Shown here: positions 5,995 through 13,688 of the stretch, piece by piece
How positions within the stretch are numbered: position 1 is the stretch's first letter
Layout: each line of letters opens with the position of its first letter
Assembly (NCBI GenBank): GCA_030627025.1
Contig: DAOUSX010000003.1
Coordinates: forward strand, 1-15,867
DNA length: 15,867 nucleotides
Source: Dehalococcoidia bacterium
GTDB taxonomy: Bacteria; Chloroflexota; Dehalococcoidia; GIF9; AB-539-J10
Reading direction: 5' to 3'
Program-made: the position numbers and the translations under genes
Notes under the pieces: generated by a model
Told to the model about the DNA's origin: nothing
Databases searched by the model: none
The model's input: only the letters and a program-made list of their open reading frames with translations

Positions 5995-7602
5995 ATGGAG
6001 GTCCCAAGACTAGATTCATATTGGCAGTATGTGGAGTACTGGAGCTCGGTAGATCCTGAGTTTCCAGCGTTAAGGGAAGATGACAGGACAGTCTCATCTG
6101 AGGAGTTTCAAGAGATAACTGATCAGTTGGCGAAGGCATTCATAAGTCTCGGTGTTAAAAAGGGAGACAGAATAGTTTCAATACTGCCCTGTAGTATAGA
6201 TTATATTTTTACGCTTATTGCAGCAGGAAAGATAGATGCAATCCTCGTTCCCATGGATGTGAAATTTAGAATAGCAGACCTAAAAAGATTTTTATCACAT
6301 GCTAAGCCAAAGGTTATCGTTTCCCTCAGTAGGGCAGGAGACCATGATATCGTTGAAAGTCTCCAAGCTCTTGGCCCAGAGTTCGACGGAATTAAAAAGG
6401 TTCTGGTAGGTTCCTCAGAATTTGGGACTTCATTTGAGGACCTTTTAACCATGCAACTAGATCTGGATAAGGAGCTCAAAGCAGCAAAGCTCGATCAGAA
6501 CAAGGATGATGGGGCTCTAGTAATCTTCACAGGTGGTACAACCGGCGTGCCCAAAGCGGCTTTGCTCTCACATGAGAACATGGCATTGATGTCATACATT
6601 GAAATGGAGTATTTTGAGAGATGGCTTGCTCCCTCTGGCATACCAGGTAGAATGGAAAGGATTAAAACAATAGCAGCCCTCCCTCCAAGCCATGTCGGGG
6701 GGACAGTAGAAATTATGGGGACAGGGATTCTCGCTGGACTTGAAATGATAGTCATGCACGATTGGAGTCCAACCAAAATCTTAGAGGTTACTCAACAAGA
6801 GAAGATAAGGTGGATGGGTGGAGTACCCACGATGTATGCAATTCTTCTCTCTATGCCAGAGATTGATAAATATGATCTTTCATCGCTCCAGCTTGCAGTA
6901 TTTTCCGGGGAAAAGGTGTCTGCAGAGCTTATTGAAGGAATCAAAGAGAAAATTGCCCCTTGTATAATTAATGGCTATGGAAGTACCGAAGCAGGACCTG
7001 AGGTAACTTTCACAAAACCAGATGATGATCCAGCCAAAATCGCCCAGGGTTATGTCGGCATGCCTCTGCCAACAGTAAAGATTAAGATAGTTGATGATAA
7101 TGACAATGAGCTCCCCCAAGGACAGGTTGGCGAAGTAATTGTCAGCGGACCACTGGCGATCAAATCCTACTTCAACCAGCCTGAAGAGGATAAAGCAGGC
7201 TTTACTCCAGATGGATGGGTTAGGACCGGGGATTTAGGATATCTTACAGAAGACGGAGGACTCTACATCCAAGGGAGAAAGAAGCAAATTATCAGAGTAG
7301 GGAGTTATACTGTTTTACCTACAGAGGTTGAAGAAGTTGCAATAAAGAGTCCAGATGTGGCTATGACAGCTGCCATAGGAGTACCAGACAAGATATATGG
7401 GGAGATAATCTGGCTTTTCGTCACTCCAGAACCTGGAAGAAAGGTCGACGAGAAAAAGATAATCGAGCTGTGCAAGAAAGAGCTTGCAAAATTTAAGGTT
7501 CCTAAAAAGGTGATCGTGAGAGAGAATATTCCAACAACCAGGATAGGAAAAGCAGATAGGAAGGCACTTAGAAAAGAGGTTCTAGAATCTCTTAAAAAAT
7601 AG
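5995..7602 (+). CDS. AMP-forming acyl-CoA ligase, possibly cyclohexanecarboxylate-CoA ligase
   Basis: A 535-residue adenylate-forming enzyme that activates a carboxylic acid with ATP and CoA. It has the P-loop FTGGTTGVPK (178-187), the adenine-binding motif NGYGSTEAG (326-334), the TGD motif (411-413), the hinge region GRKKQIIRVG (427-436, with Gln at a place often occupied by Asp) and the C-terminal catalytic Lys519 in TRIGKADRK. ATG 5995 follows a near-perfect AAAGGAGGT (5977-5985); the frame is open to a TTG at 5965, which lacks such a site. Neighbours on both sides encode ring-acid beta-oxidation enzymes, so the substrate is probably cyclohexanecarboxylate or a related ring acid (the AliA role). 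Substrate specificity is not readable from motifs, and a benzoate or fatty-acid ligase is possible. Confidence 0.8.
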   Translation: MEVPRLDSYWQYVEYWSSVDPEFPALREDDRTVSSEEFQEITDQLAKAFISLGVKKGDRIVSILPCSIDYIFTLIAAGKIDAILVPMDVKFRIADLKRFLSHAKPKVIVSLSRAGDHDIVESLQALGPEFDGIKKVLVGSSEFGTSFEDLLTMQLDLDKELKAAKLDQNKDDGALVIFTGGTTGVPKAALLSHENMALMSYIEMEYFERWLAPSGIPGRMERIKTIAALPPSHVGGTVEIMGTGILAGLEMIVMHDWSPTKILEVTQQEKIRWMGGVPTMYAILLSMPEIDKYDLSSLQLAVFSGEKVSAELIEGIKEKIAPCIINGYGSTEAGPEVTFTKPDDDPAKIAQGYVGMPLPTVKIKIVDDNDNELPQGQVGEVIVSGPLAIKSYFNQPEEDKAGFTPDGWVRTGDLGYLTEDGGLYIQGRKKQIIRVGSYTVLPTEVEEVAIKSPDVAMTAAIGVPDKIYGEIIWLFVTPEPGRKVDEKKIIELCKKELAKFKVPKKVIVRENIPTTRIGKADRKALRKEVLESLKK

Positions 7603-7619
7603 ATTTATCTTTCAGAAAA

Positions 7620-7644
7620 GGCCGCATCCTAAAGGGATATGGCC
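7620..7644 (+). other. Hairpin in the ligase-hydratase gap
   Basis: GGCCGCATCC (7620-7629) can pair with GGATATGGCC (7635-7644) over ten positions, with one G-T wobble, one mismatch and a five-base loop. It buries the in-frame ATG at 7639 and leaves AGAGGT (7648-7653) with the ATGs at 7657 and 7660 free, which favours those starts for the hydratase. It might also tune the ratio of the two proteins. Confidence 0.4.
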
Positions 7645-7656
7645 TCTAGAGGTAAA

Positions 7657-8439
7657 ATGATGCAGTTAGAGACAGTGCTCTATGATAAGGAGGATGGCAT
7701 TGCAATAATCAGTTTCAACAGGCCCCATGTACTCAATGCACAGAACAGGCAACTTGTCAGTGACTTTCTCGCAGCACTAAGGCAAGCAGAGGCGGATTTA
7801 GAGGTCAAAGCCCTCATTGTTAGGGGGGAAGGCAGGGCCTTTTGCTCAGGGGATGACCTCTCGGAGGAGCATCAAATCACTACTATAGAGGAAGGACTAA
7901 TCCTTATCGAAACCTTGCAGGATACCACAAGGGTCATACTGAGGATGCCTAAGCCTGTAATTGCAGCAGTTCATGGTTATGCCCTTGGTGCAGGGTGTGA
8001 ATGGGCAATGAATTGCGATATCAGGATAGCTGCCAAAGGTACTAAGTTTGGATTCCCTGAAACCAGTGTGGGTATGACGGTGACCAATGCGGGAACCAAG
8101 CTGTTGCCCATTCTAATAGGTCTGGGGAGGGCGAAGGAACTGGTGTTTACGGCCGAGATGATTGATGCGGAACAGGCTGAGAAGTGGGGGTTGGTCAACA
8201 AGGTGGTCCCTTTGGAGGAGCTGGATGGGACAGCCCTTGATATGGCAAGAAGGATTGCTCAAAACTCTTCTTTTGCAGTTGCCCTTTCCAAAAAGGCCTT
8301 AAATCAGGGTATATATCAGGGATTTGAAGAGACTCTTGAGCAGGAAAGTAGGGATATAGTCCTTGTTATCCAGACCTTGGAAGCAGCTGAACGCTCAAGG
8401 AGAGCTCTTTCGAAAACAAAAAAAGACAGGGGCAAATAA
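7657..8439 (+). CDS. Enoyl-CoA hydratase, BadK-like candidate
   Basis: A 260-residue crotonase-family protein with both catalytic acids in place: Glu115 in GYALGAGCEWAMNCD and Glu135 in FGFPETSVGM, the usual 20 residues apart. The first oxyanion loop is GRAFCSGDDL (59-68). A true hydratase that adds water across a 2,3 double bond is therefore likely. In this setting the expected reaction is cyclohex-1-ene-1-carboxyl-CoA to 2-hydroxycyclohexanecarboxyl-CoA, the BadK step that feeds the BadH-like enzyme. The start is ambiguous between ATG 7639 (SD too close and buried in a hairpin), 7657 and 7660; the last two fit the family N-terminus. It lies 54 bases after the ligase and 10 bases before the amidohydrolase, so it is within one operon. 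The C-terminal tail is Lys/Arg-rich. Confidence 0.8.
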   Translation: MMQLETVLYDKEDGIAIISFNRPHVLNAQNRQLVSDFLAALRQAEADLEVKALIVRGEGRAFCSGDDLSEEHQITTIEEGLILIETLQDTTRVILRMPKPVIAAVHGYALGAGCEWAMNCDIRIAAKGTKFGFPETSVGMTVTNAGTKLLPILIGLGRAKELVFTAEMIDAEQAEKWGLVNKVVPLEELDGTALDMARRIAQNSSFAVALSKKALNQGIYQGFEETLEQESRDIVLVIQTLEAAERSRRALSKTKKDRGK

Positions 8440-8449
8440 GAGGGAGAGA

Positions 8450-9307
8450 ATGATAATAGATTTTCGTATGGTTCCACCAATTAGAGAATATATTGATCCT
8501 GGGGAGGCAATAAGGAGGCTGCCAACTAGTTATATGAGAAGTTATCTGGGGACATATGAAGGGGCAGCTATGCTGGTAGAGATAACTGTTGATGACCTAA
8601 TCCGTGGCATGGAACAAGGTGGAGTTGATAAAGCGGTCCTCCAGGCTGAATGGGCATATGGTGATTATCGAAAGCAAAATGACGCTGTGTACAGAATAGT
8701 GCAAGCACATCCGGATAAATTTGTTGCCAGCTATTTATGTGTAAATCCACTTGAGGATGATGATATGGCCAAGGTTGTTGACGAGGAGGTGAAAGAAAGG
8801 GGATTCAAGGGTGTAAATATCCAGCCGTTCTCCTATAGACTTCGGTGCAATGATAAAAGATTCTATCCGCTATACGCCAAGTGTCAAGAACTAGGCATAC
8901 CGATTACCATACACTCCTCAATCAACTTCAGTGTGGACCGTACTATAGACTACGGAAGACCTATATACCTTGATGAGGTTGCCTGCGACTTTCCTGACCT
9001 TACCATTGTGGCCAATCATGGTGGGTGGCCGTGGGTTACTGAGATGATTGCTGTTGCCTGGAAGCATCGCAATGTCTATATCGAGATAGGCGCTGTTTCA
9101 CCAAAATACATTGGGAGGCCAGGCACTGGTTGGGAACCTTTAATGGTCTACGGCAATTCCCTGCTTCAAGATCAGGTATTATTTGCTACAGACGATATGC
9201 TCCCGGCCAAGAGGTGTGTTGAGGAATTAAAGGCCTTGTCCTTGAAGGATGCTGTTAAGGAAAAGTGGCTTGGGCTTAACGCTGCGAGAATCCTGGGATT
9301 GCAATAG
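8450..9307 (+). CDS. Amidohydrolase-2 family protein lacking the N-terminal HxH metal motif
   Basis: A 285-residue TIM-barrel protein of the ACMSD/amidohydrolase-2 family (PF04909 type), whose members decarboxylate or hydrolyse ring-derived acids. The family normally begins 'IDxHxH'; here the start is MIIDFRMVPP, so both histidines are replaced (Arg6 and Val8). Later metal-site residues are present: His155 in ITIHSS, His190 in VANHGG and Asp248 in FATDDM. The loss may mean altered or absent metal binding and a different reaction. ATG 8450 follows AGGGAG and lies ten bases after the hydratase stop, which implies co-transcription and a role in the same catabolism. The frame is open to 8363, inside the hydratase gene, but that start would give an extension foreign to the family. 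The substrate is unknown. Confidence 0.75.
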   Translation: MIIDFRMVPPIREYIDPGEAIRRLPTSYMRSYLGTYEGAAMLVEITVDDLIRGMEQGGVDKAVLQAEWAYGDYRKQNDAVYRIVQAHPDKFVASYLCVNPLEDDDMAKVVDEEVKERGFKGVNIQPFSYRLRCNDKRFYPLYAKCQELGIPITIHSSINFSVDRTIDYGRPIYLDEVACDFPDLTIVANHGGWPWVTEMIAVAWKHRNVYIEIGAVSPKYIGRPGTGWEPLMVYGNSLLQDQVLFATDDMLPAKRCVEELKALSLKDAVKEKWLGLNAARILGLQ

Positions 9308-9439
9308 AGGTTGGGTTCCTACAGTTTTCTTGCGGTTATTTCTCAAGATGATTGGTTGAGAGGTTAGCTCATTGAAGTTATATGGGTAAGACTAGAAGGG
9401 AATGTAGAAAAAATAATGTCCGTATAAAGGAGGTCTAGC

Positions 9440-10807
9440 ATGCCAGAAAAGTTAGAAAGGTCGTTATCTTTGGTTGGGTGTGTTGCAATTATCGTCGGGC
9501 TGGTAATCGGTGCCTCTATCTTTGTCCTTATTCCCACACTGGCCGGGATGACTGGCCCTAGCCTTTGCTTGGCATATGTAATATCAGTGGTGCCTGCCAT
9601 ATTTGCTGCTCTTTATCTCATGCAGTTAGGCGGGGCACTTCCGGTTACAGGAGCTAACTATGTTGCTGTTACCAGGTGGATTTCACCGGCAGCAGGAGTT
9701 GTTATGTCGTTAGCGGGCATAATTGCTATGATCAGCACCAATTGCATAGCTGCGTGGGGATTTGGTGAATACATTGTTGCATATTTCCCGAATATTTCAG
9801 TGCTAGGGGTTGCAATTGGTGTAGTAGTGCTTTTCGGCGTCATTAACTGGCTGGGAGTAAAGATATTTCAATGGACCCAGGTCTTGATGGTTGTTCTTCT
9901 CCTCTTAGCAATGTTTATCTTTGGTATAACAGGTCTATTCCATATACAACCAGAATTTCAAGCTCCTCTCTTCCCAGAGGGGATAGGTTCATTCTTTCTG
10001 GTGGTTGCTATAGCAACCTTTTCATGGGCTGGTTTCATAGCCATAACTGAGGTTGCAGGCGAGGTGAGGAATCCGAAACGCAACATCCCTGTGGCACTTA
10101 TTCTCTCTATAGTTATTATTTTGATTATTTATACATTGCAGACCTATGTGTTTACAGGCACCTTGCTGTGGAGCGAGGCAGCTGAGATAGGTCCGGCTGC
10201 TGTACTTGCTGCTGCAGCAAATTTTCTTCCTGAATGGGTAGTTGCTTATATTGCTATAGCAGCGCTTCTTGCGATGGCAACTACAATAAATTCGATTATG
10301 CTCCTGGGTGCGCGTGAGGCATTTGCCTTGAGCAGAGACCAGGTGATGCCGAGTTTCTTTAATAGGGTACATAGCAGGTTTAAAACACCGTATCTAACAA
10401 TATTTTTGGTAACAGTTCTCTCTGTAGTCGGGGTAATATTCGCAGCTGGTCTGGAGCAGTATGCATTAATGGTAGTATTTGCCCTGATGATTATCCAGGG
10501 TTTTGGGGCTACGGCTGTGTGGAGGATGCCAAAGCGTGCGCCAGATCTTTATGCAAAGGCATTATTCCAATTTACTCCTTTCTGGAGACGGTTTACCTGG
10601 ATAGGGTGTCTGTTGACATTCTCCCTCATCTTTTTATTCGGATTCCTTGCCGACTTGACGACAGGGCTTGTCTTTTGTGGAATTATGCTCCTCGGAATTG
10701 TGTACTGGTACTGGAGGAAGTCTTATCTACAAAAACGTGGTATAGATATACATAAAAATTTGAGGAGCTTCTCTAAAGAGGTGATAACAGAAATAGAAGA
10801 GAGTTAA
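9440..10807 (+). CDS. APC superfamily amino-acid permease
   Basis: A 455-residue, very hydrophobic protein with about twelve membrane segments, of the amino acid-polyamine-organocation family. The first helix contains VGLVIGASIF (19-28), the glycine-rich substrate-binding break typical of the family, and ITEVAGEVRNPKRNIP lies in the loop after the sixth helix, a hallmark of APC permeases. It would import an amino acid or related amine/acid by coupling to an ion gradient or by exchange. ATG 9440 has a near-perfect AAAGGAGGT (9426-9434). It is 132 bases downstream of the amidohydrolase and 26 bases upstream of the ridA remnant, so it begins the amino-acid part of the gene row. Specificity cannot be read from the sequence. 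Confidence 0.85.
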   Translation: MPEKLERSLSLVGCVAIIVGLVIGASIFVLIPTLAGMTGPSLCLAYVISVVPAIFAALYLMQLGGALPVTGANYVAVTRWISPAAGVVMSLAGIIAMISTNCIAAWGFGEYIVAYFPNISVLGVAIGVVVLFGVINWLGVKIFQWTQVLMVVLLLLAMFIFGITGLFHIQPEFQAPLFPEGIGSFFLVVAIATFSWAGFIAITEVAGEVRNPKRNIPVALILSIVIILIIYTLQTYVFTGTLLWSEAAEIGPAAVLAAAANFLPEWVVAYIAIAALLAMATTINSIMLLGAREAFALSRDQVMPSFFNRVHSRFKTPYLTIFLVTVLSVVGVIFAAGLEQYALMVVFALMIIQGFGATAVWRMPKRAPDLYAKALFQFTPFWRRFTWIGCLLTFSLIFLFGFLADLTTGLVFCGIMLLGIVYWYWRKSYLQKRGIDIHKNLRSFSKEVITEIEES

Positions 10808-10833
10808 GCCTTTTCAAGGAGAATAAGATAGCG

Positions 10834-11259
10834 ATGAAAAAGACGGAAATCAAAAATCGGGGGCTGCCTTATTCGGATTTTCCCTGGGTCCTGCATGTCA
10901 ATGGTATAACCCAGTTGTTATCTATATCAGGCGTTCCTCCAATGAAGGACAAAGATAAGGTAGTATGCCACGACGATGTCATTGGACAGTTCCAATACGA
11001 GATGGAGAGAAGTAAAGACACATTGACGAAAGCAGGCATGAGGCTTGAAGATAAGGTGCCTCTATATGGTGAGTCGGGAAAAGTCGCTGAGGCCTACCTC
11101 AGATAGTTTCCTGATACACCCGGGCGAGTAGGAGGAACGCTGCGGATAGTAAGCGGCCTTTCCCACTCCAAGATGCTTGTTGAAATAGACGCAATAGTAG
11201 CGAAGTGCAAGATGGATTTACTGAGAGGAGGAATATTATGCGGGAATGGATGGAATTAA
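10834..11259 (+). pseudogene. RidA/YjgF-family protein interrupted by an in-frame TAG
   Basis: RidA proteins hydrolyse reactive enamines and imines released by PLP-dependent lyases. Residues 1-90 resemble the family (GLPYSDFPWVLHVNG; ISGVPPMKDKDKVV; TLTKAGMRLED), ending at TAG 11104-11106. The same frame then continues with FPDTPGRVGGTLRIVSGLSH and KMLVEIDAIVAK, which is clearly the RidA C-terminus, until TAA at 11257-11259. So one reading frame is interrupted by a single stop inside AYLR-stop-F, where relatives usually have a Tyr, Glu or Arg. The middle also appears a few residues short (between LED and AYL). A nonsense mutation is the simplest reading. The extension overlaps the start of the amino-acid dehydrogenase (ATG 11238), showing the two genes were once coupled. 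The SD is AAGGAG (10816-10821). Confidence 0.75.
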
Positions 11260-12413
11260 CGGATGAGCTCGGTCCTGAGAAGATTTTTCACGTGTATAAC
11301 CCAAAGGCTGGGATGCGAGGTGTTTTAGTTGTTGATACAACCTCAATGGGAGTGGCTGGAGGAGGTACTCGTATGCTTCCGGATATATCTACTGAGGAGA
11401 TCTTCAGGCTTGCCAGGGCGATGACGTACAAGTTTGCCACTCTTGATTTTCCTGTAGGGGGATCCAAGGCAGGAATTTGGGCTGGCCCGGGCATATCTGG
11501 GCCTCAACGTGAGGAGATATTGAGGGCCTTTGGGAGTGCAGTGAAGCCGTTACTTGAGAGTGGAGTGACTGTAGGGGCTGATATTGGAACTGATGCCAAG
11601 GATGTAGCGACTATTTATGAAGGGGCGGGTATTACTTTGCAGAGTACCGGTTTGGCATCGGAGGAGATAGATGGAGAGCCTCTTGAGAATCATGCAACAG
11701 GTTACGGGGTAGTGGTAGCGGCTAAGGCAGCCTGTGAGTTTGCTGACATGGATATTAAGGGGAGCACGGTAGCTATTGAGGGTTTTGGCAAGGTAGGCGG
11801 TGGTGTAGCCCGGTATATGAGTGAGGAAGGTGCTAAGGTAGTTGCGATATCAACGCTTGAGGGCACGCTTTATGGCAGCGATGGTTTGGATGTGAATAGA
11901 CTTCTGGCCATGCGCAAGGAATTTGGGGACAGGGTTGTTAAGGAATATGAAGGGGCCCAGCTCATTGATAAAGGGGAGATATACTTTCTGCCTGTTGATA
12001 TTCTTGTACCCGGGGCACGGCCTTATGTGATTGACAGAGATAATGCAAATCGAATTCAGGCAAAAGTCATCTCCAGTATCGCAAACCTACCCATTAGCGA
12101 CGAGGCAGAAGAGATATTATTCAACCGCAAGATACTCTCAGTTCCCGATTTTATTTCAAATGCAGGCGGGGTTTTGCTCGCAGTCGTTGATATACTGGGA
12201 GGGACAGCAGACGATGTATTTAGAGCATTGCGGGAAGTCATCGGGTCAAACACCCGTGATATTATTACTTACGCATATAAACAAAGGATTAATCCCCGGG
12301 CCCTAGCTGTAAAAAGGGCCACTGAGAAGGTGTTAAAGGCGCGGGAAGGAAGGGAGCCAGCCCCTACTTTTGAGGAGTTGCTTAAACTCGCTAGAGAACG
12401 CCTCAAGATGTAA
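11238..12413 (+). CDS. Glu/Leu/Phe/Val (ELFV) family amino-acid dehydrogenase
   Basis: A 391-residue NAD(P)-dependent dehydrogenase that oxidatively deaminates an L-amino acid, or runs in reverse. The catalytic domain has GGGTRMLPD (41-49), Lys65 in MTYKFA, Lys77 in PVGGSKAGI and Asp115 in GADIGTDAKD. The Rossmann domain has EGFGKVGGG (181-189). The GGGTRM and MTYK blocks recall branched-chain (Leu/Val) dehydrogenases, whereas PVGGSKAGI and PDFISNAGG recall glutamate dehydrogenases, so substrate is undecided. ATG 11238 follows GAGAGGAGG (11223-11231) and overlaps the broken ridA frame; an upstream start at 11205 in the same frame is less likely. It lies 27 bases before the PLP enzyme. Together with the permease and ridA it forms an amino-acid catabolic set. 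Confidence 0.85.
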   Translation: MREWMELTDELGPEKIFHVYNPKAGMRGVLVVDTTSMGVAGGGTRMLPDISTEEIFRLARAMTYKFATLDFPVGGSKAGIWAGPGISGPQREEILRAFGSAVKPLLESGVTVGADIGTDAKDVATIYEGAGITLQSTGLASEEIDGEPLENHATGYGVVVAAKAACEFADMDIKGSTVAIEGFGKVGGGVARYMSEEGAKVVAISTLEGTLYGSDGLDVNRLLAMRKEFGDRVVKEYEGAQLIDKGEIYFLPVDILVPGARPYVIDRDNANRIQAKVISSIANLPISDEAEEILFNRKILSVPDFISNAGGVLLAVVDILGGTADDVFRALREVIGSNTRDIITYAYKQRINPRALAVKRATEKVLKAREGREPAPTFEELLKLARERLKM

Positions 12414-12440
12414 GCACAACTTTATAGGAGTCTATTACTT

Positions 12441-13688
12441 ATGAGTTTTGTCAAAAGTTTGAGATGTATAGATTGTGGGAGGCAGTATTCACCACAGGAT
12501 TCAATTTCTATTTGTACACAGTGTAGCGAGAAAGGATTAGGCTTTGGTCTCCTTGATCCAGTCTATGACTATGATAAGATTGGTGAGAAACTAAATAAAG
12601 ACACCTTGGAAGGCAGAAAACTATCTCTGTGGAAATACAAGGAGTTCATGCCTATCTCAGACGAGTCGAAGATAGTCTCCTTGCAGGAGGGCGGGACGCC
12701 CCTGATTAAATCTGAGAACCTCTCACGCGAGATTGGGATTAAGAATTTATATATGAAGAATGAAACCGTAAACCCCACGTTTAGTTTTAAGGATCGTGCC
12801 TTTACGGTCATTATTTCAAGGGCCCTCGAACAGGGGGCAAACATTGTTGCAGCTGTTTCAGATGGAAATGCCGGCTCCTCTGCAGCGGCATACAGCGCAA
12901 AGGCAGGGATCAAATGCTATGTCTTCACACCGTCATTTGCCGTGGGTTCTAAGATAACCCAGATGACTATGTATGGGGCAAAGGTATTTTCTGTTAAAGG
13001 TTCTCTCATTGACGCTGGAATGCTCGTCATAGAGGCATGCGAGAAGTACGGGTGGTTTAATATAACTACAGCTAAAGTTATCAATCCTTACCAAACTGAG
13101 GGACACAAGACATTGGCCTATGAGATTTGCGAGCAACTCGGGTGGAAATCTCCGGACTGGATTATTACTCCTGCTGCTAGCGGTGACAGCCTAGGGGCTA
13201 TATGGAAAGGGTTCAAGGAATTTCATGCTTTAGGCTTTATCAAAAATCTTCCGCGTATGGCGGGTGTTCAAGGGCAAGGGGCCGCACCATTGGTTAAAGC
13301 CTTTGAGGAAGATAAGCAATTTTTCGAAGTAGAGCAATTTGAGCCTGAAACCATCGCAGATGCCTTGCGTATAGGGATGGTTTTAGGTTCATGGCCACTT
13401 AACACCCTTAAGGAATCGAATGGTCATGCTGTTGCAGTTTCAGATGAGGAGATCCTAGAGGCACAAGGGTTATTGGCAGCCAAAGAGGGAATATTTGTTG
13501 AACCCTCTTCAGCCACTACTATTGCTGGACTAAAAAGACTGTTAGATCAAGGAGCAATAGATAAAGATGAGACCGTGGCTTGTGTGCTTACTGGATCAGG
13601 TCTCAAGGTTCCGGAAGTAGCCATGGAGATGTGTACGGAACTAATCCAAATCGAACCCAGTCTGAGTGAATTAGAAAAGGTACTTTAG
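12441..13688 (+). CDS. Threonine synthase-like PLP enzyme (fold type II)
   Basis: A 415-residue pyridoxal-phosphate enzyme. It starts with a zinc-ribbon-like element (C9-x2-C12 and C25-x2-C28), as in many archaeal-type threonine synthases. The PLP lysine is Lys117 in FSFKDRA, followed by SDGNAG (140-145) for cofactor contact, a phosphate-binding loop PAASGDSLG (244-252) and TGSGLK (384-389). Threonine synthase makes threonine from O-phosphohomoserine, but relatives are dehydratases or sulfur-transfer enzymes. The loop PAASGDSLG differs from the Asn/Gly-rich version that I regard as usual in threonine synthases. Neighbours (permease, ridA, amino-acid dehydrogenase) are catabolic, not threonine-biosynthetic, so a lyase role is plausible. 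The SD AGGAG (12426-12430) is ten bases from the ATG. It is the last gene of the rightward row. Confidence 0.75.
   Translation: MSFVKSLRCIDCGRQYSPQDSISICTQCSEKGLGFGLLDPVYDYDKIGEKLNKDTLEGRKLSLWKYKEFMPISDESKIVSLQEGGTPLIKSENLSREIGIKNLYMKNETVNPTFSFKDRAFTVIISRALEQGANIVAAVSDGNAGSSAAAYSAKAGIKCYVFTPSFAVGSKITQMTMYGAKVFSVKGSLIDAGMLVIEACEKYGWFNITTAKVINPYQTEGHKTLAYEICEQLGWKSPDWIITPAASGDSLGAIWKGFKEFHALGFIKNLPRMAGVQGQGAAPLVKAFEEDKQFFEVEQFEPETIADALRIGMVLGSWPLNTLKESNGHAVAVSDEEILEAQGLLAAKEGIFVEPSSATTIAGLKRLLDQGAIDKDETVACVLTGSGLKVPEVAMEMCTELIQIEPSLSELEKVL

Noticed and set aside
11104..11106. TAG as a pyrrolysine codon in RidA
   Set aside because: RidA has no known need for pyrrolysine, the protein also looks internally shortened, and no pyl gene is seen here; a nonsense mutation is simpler.
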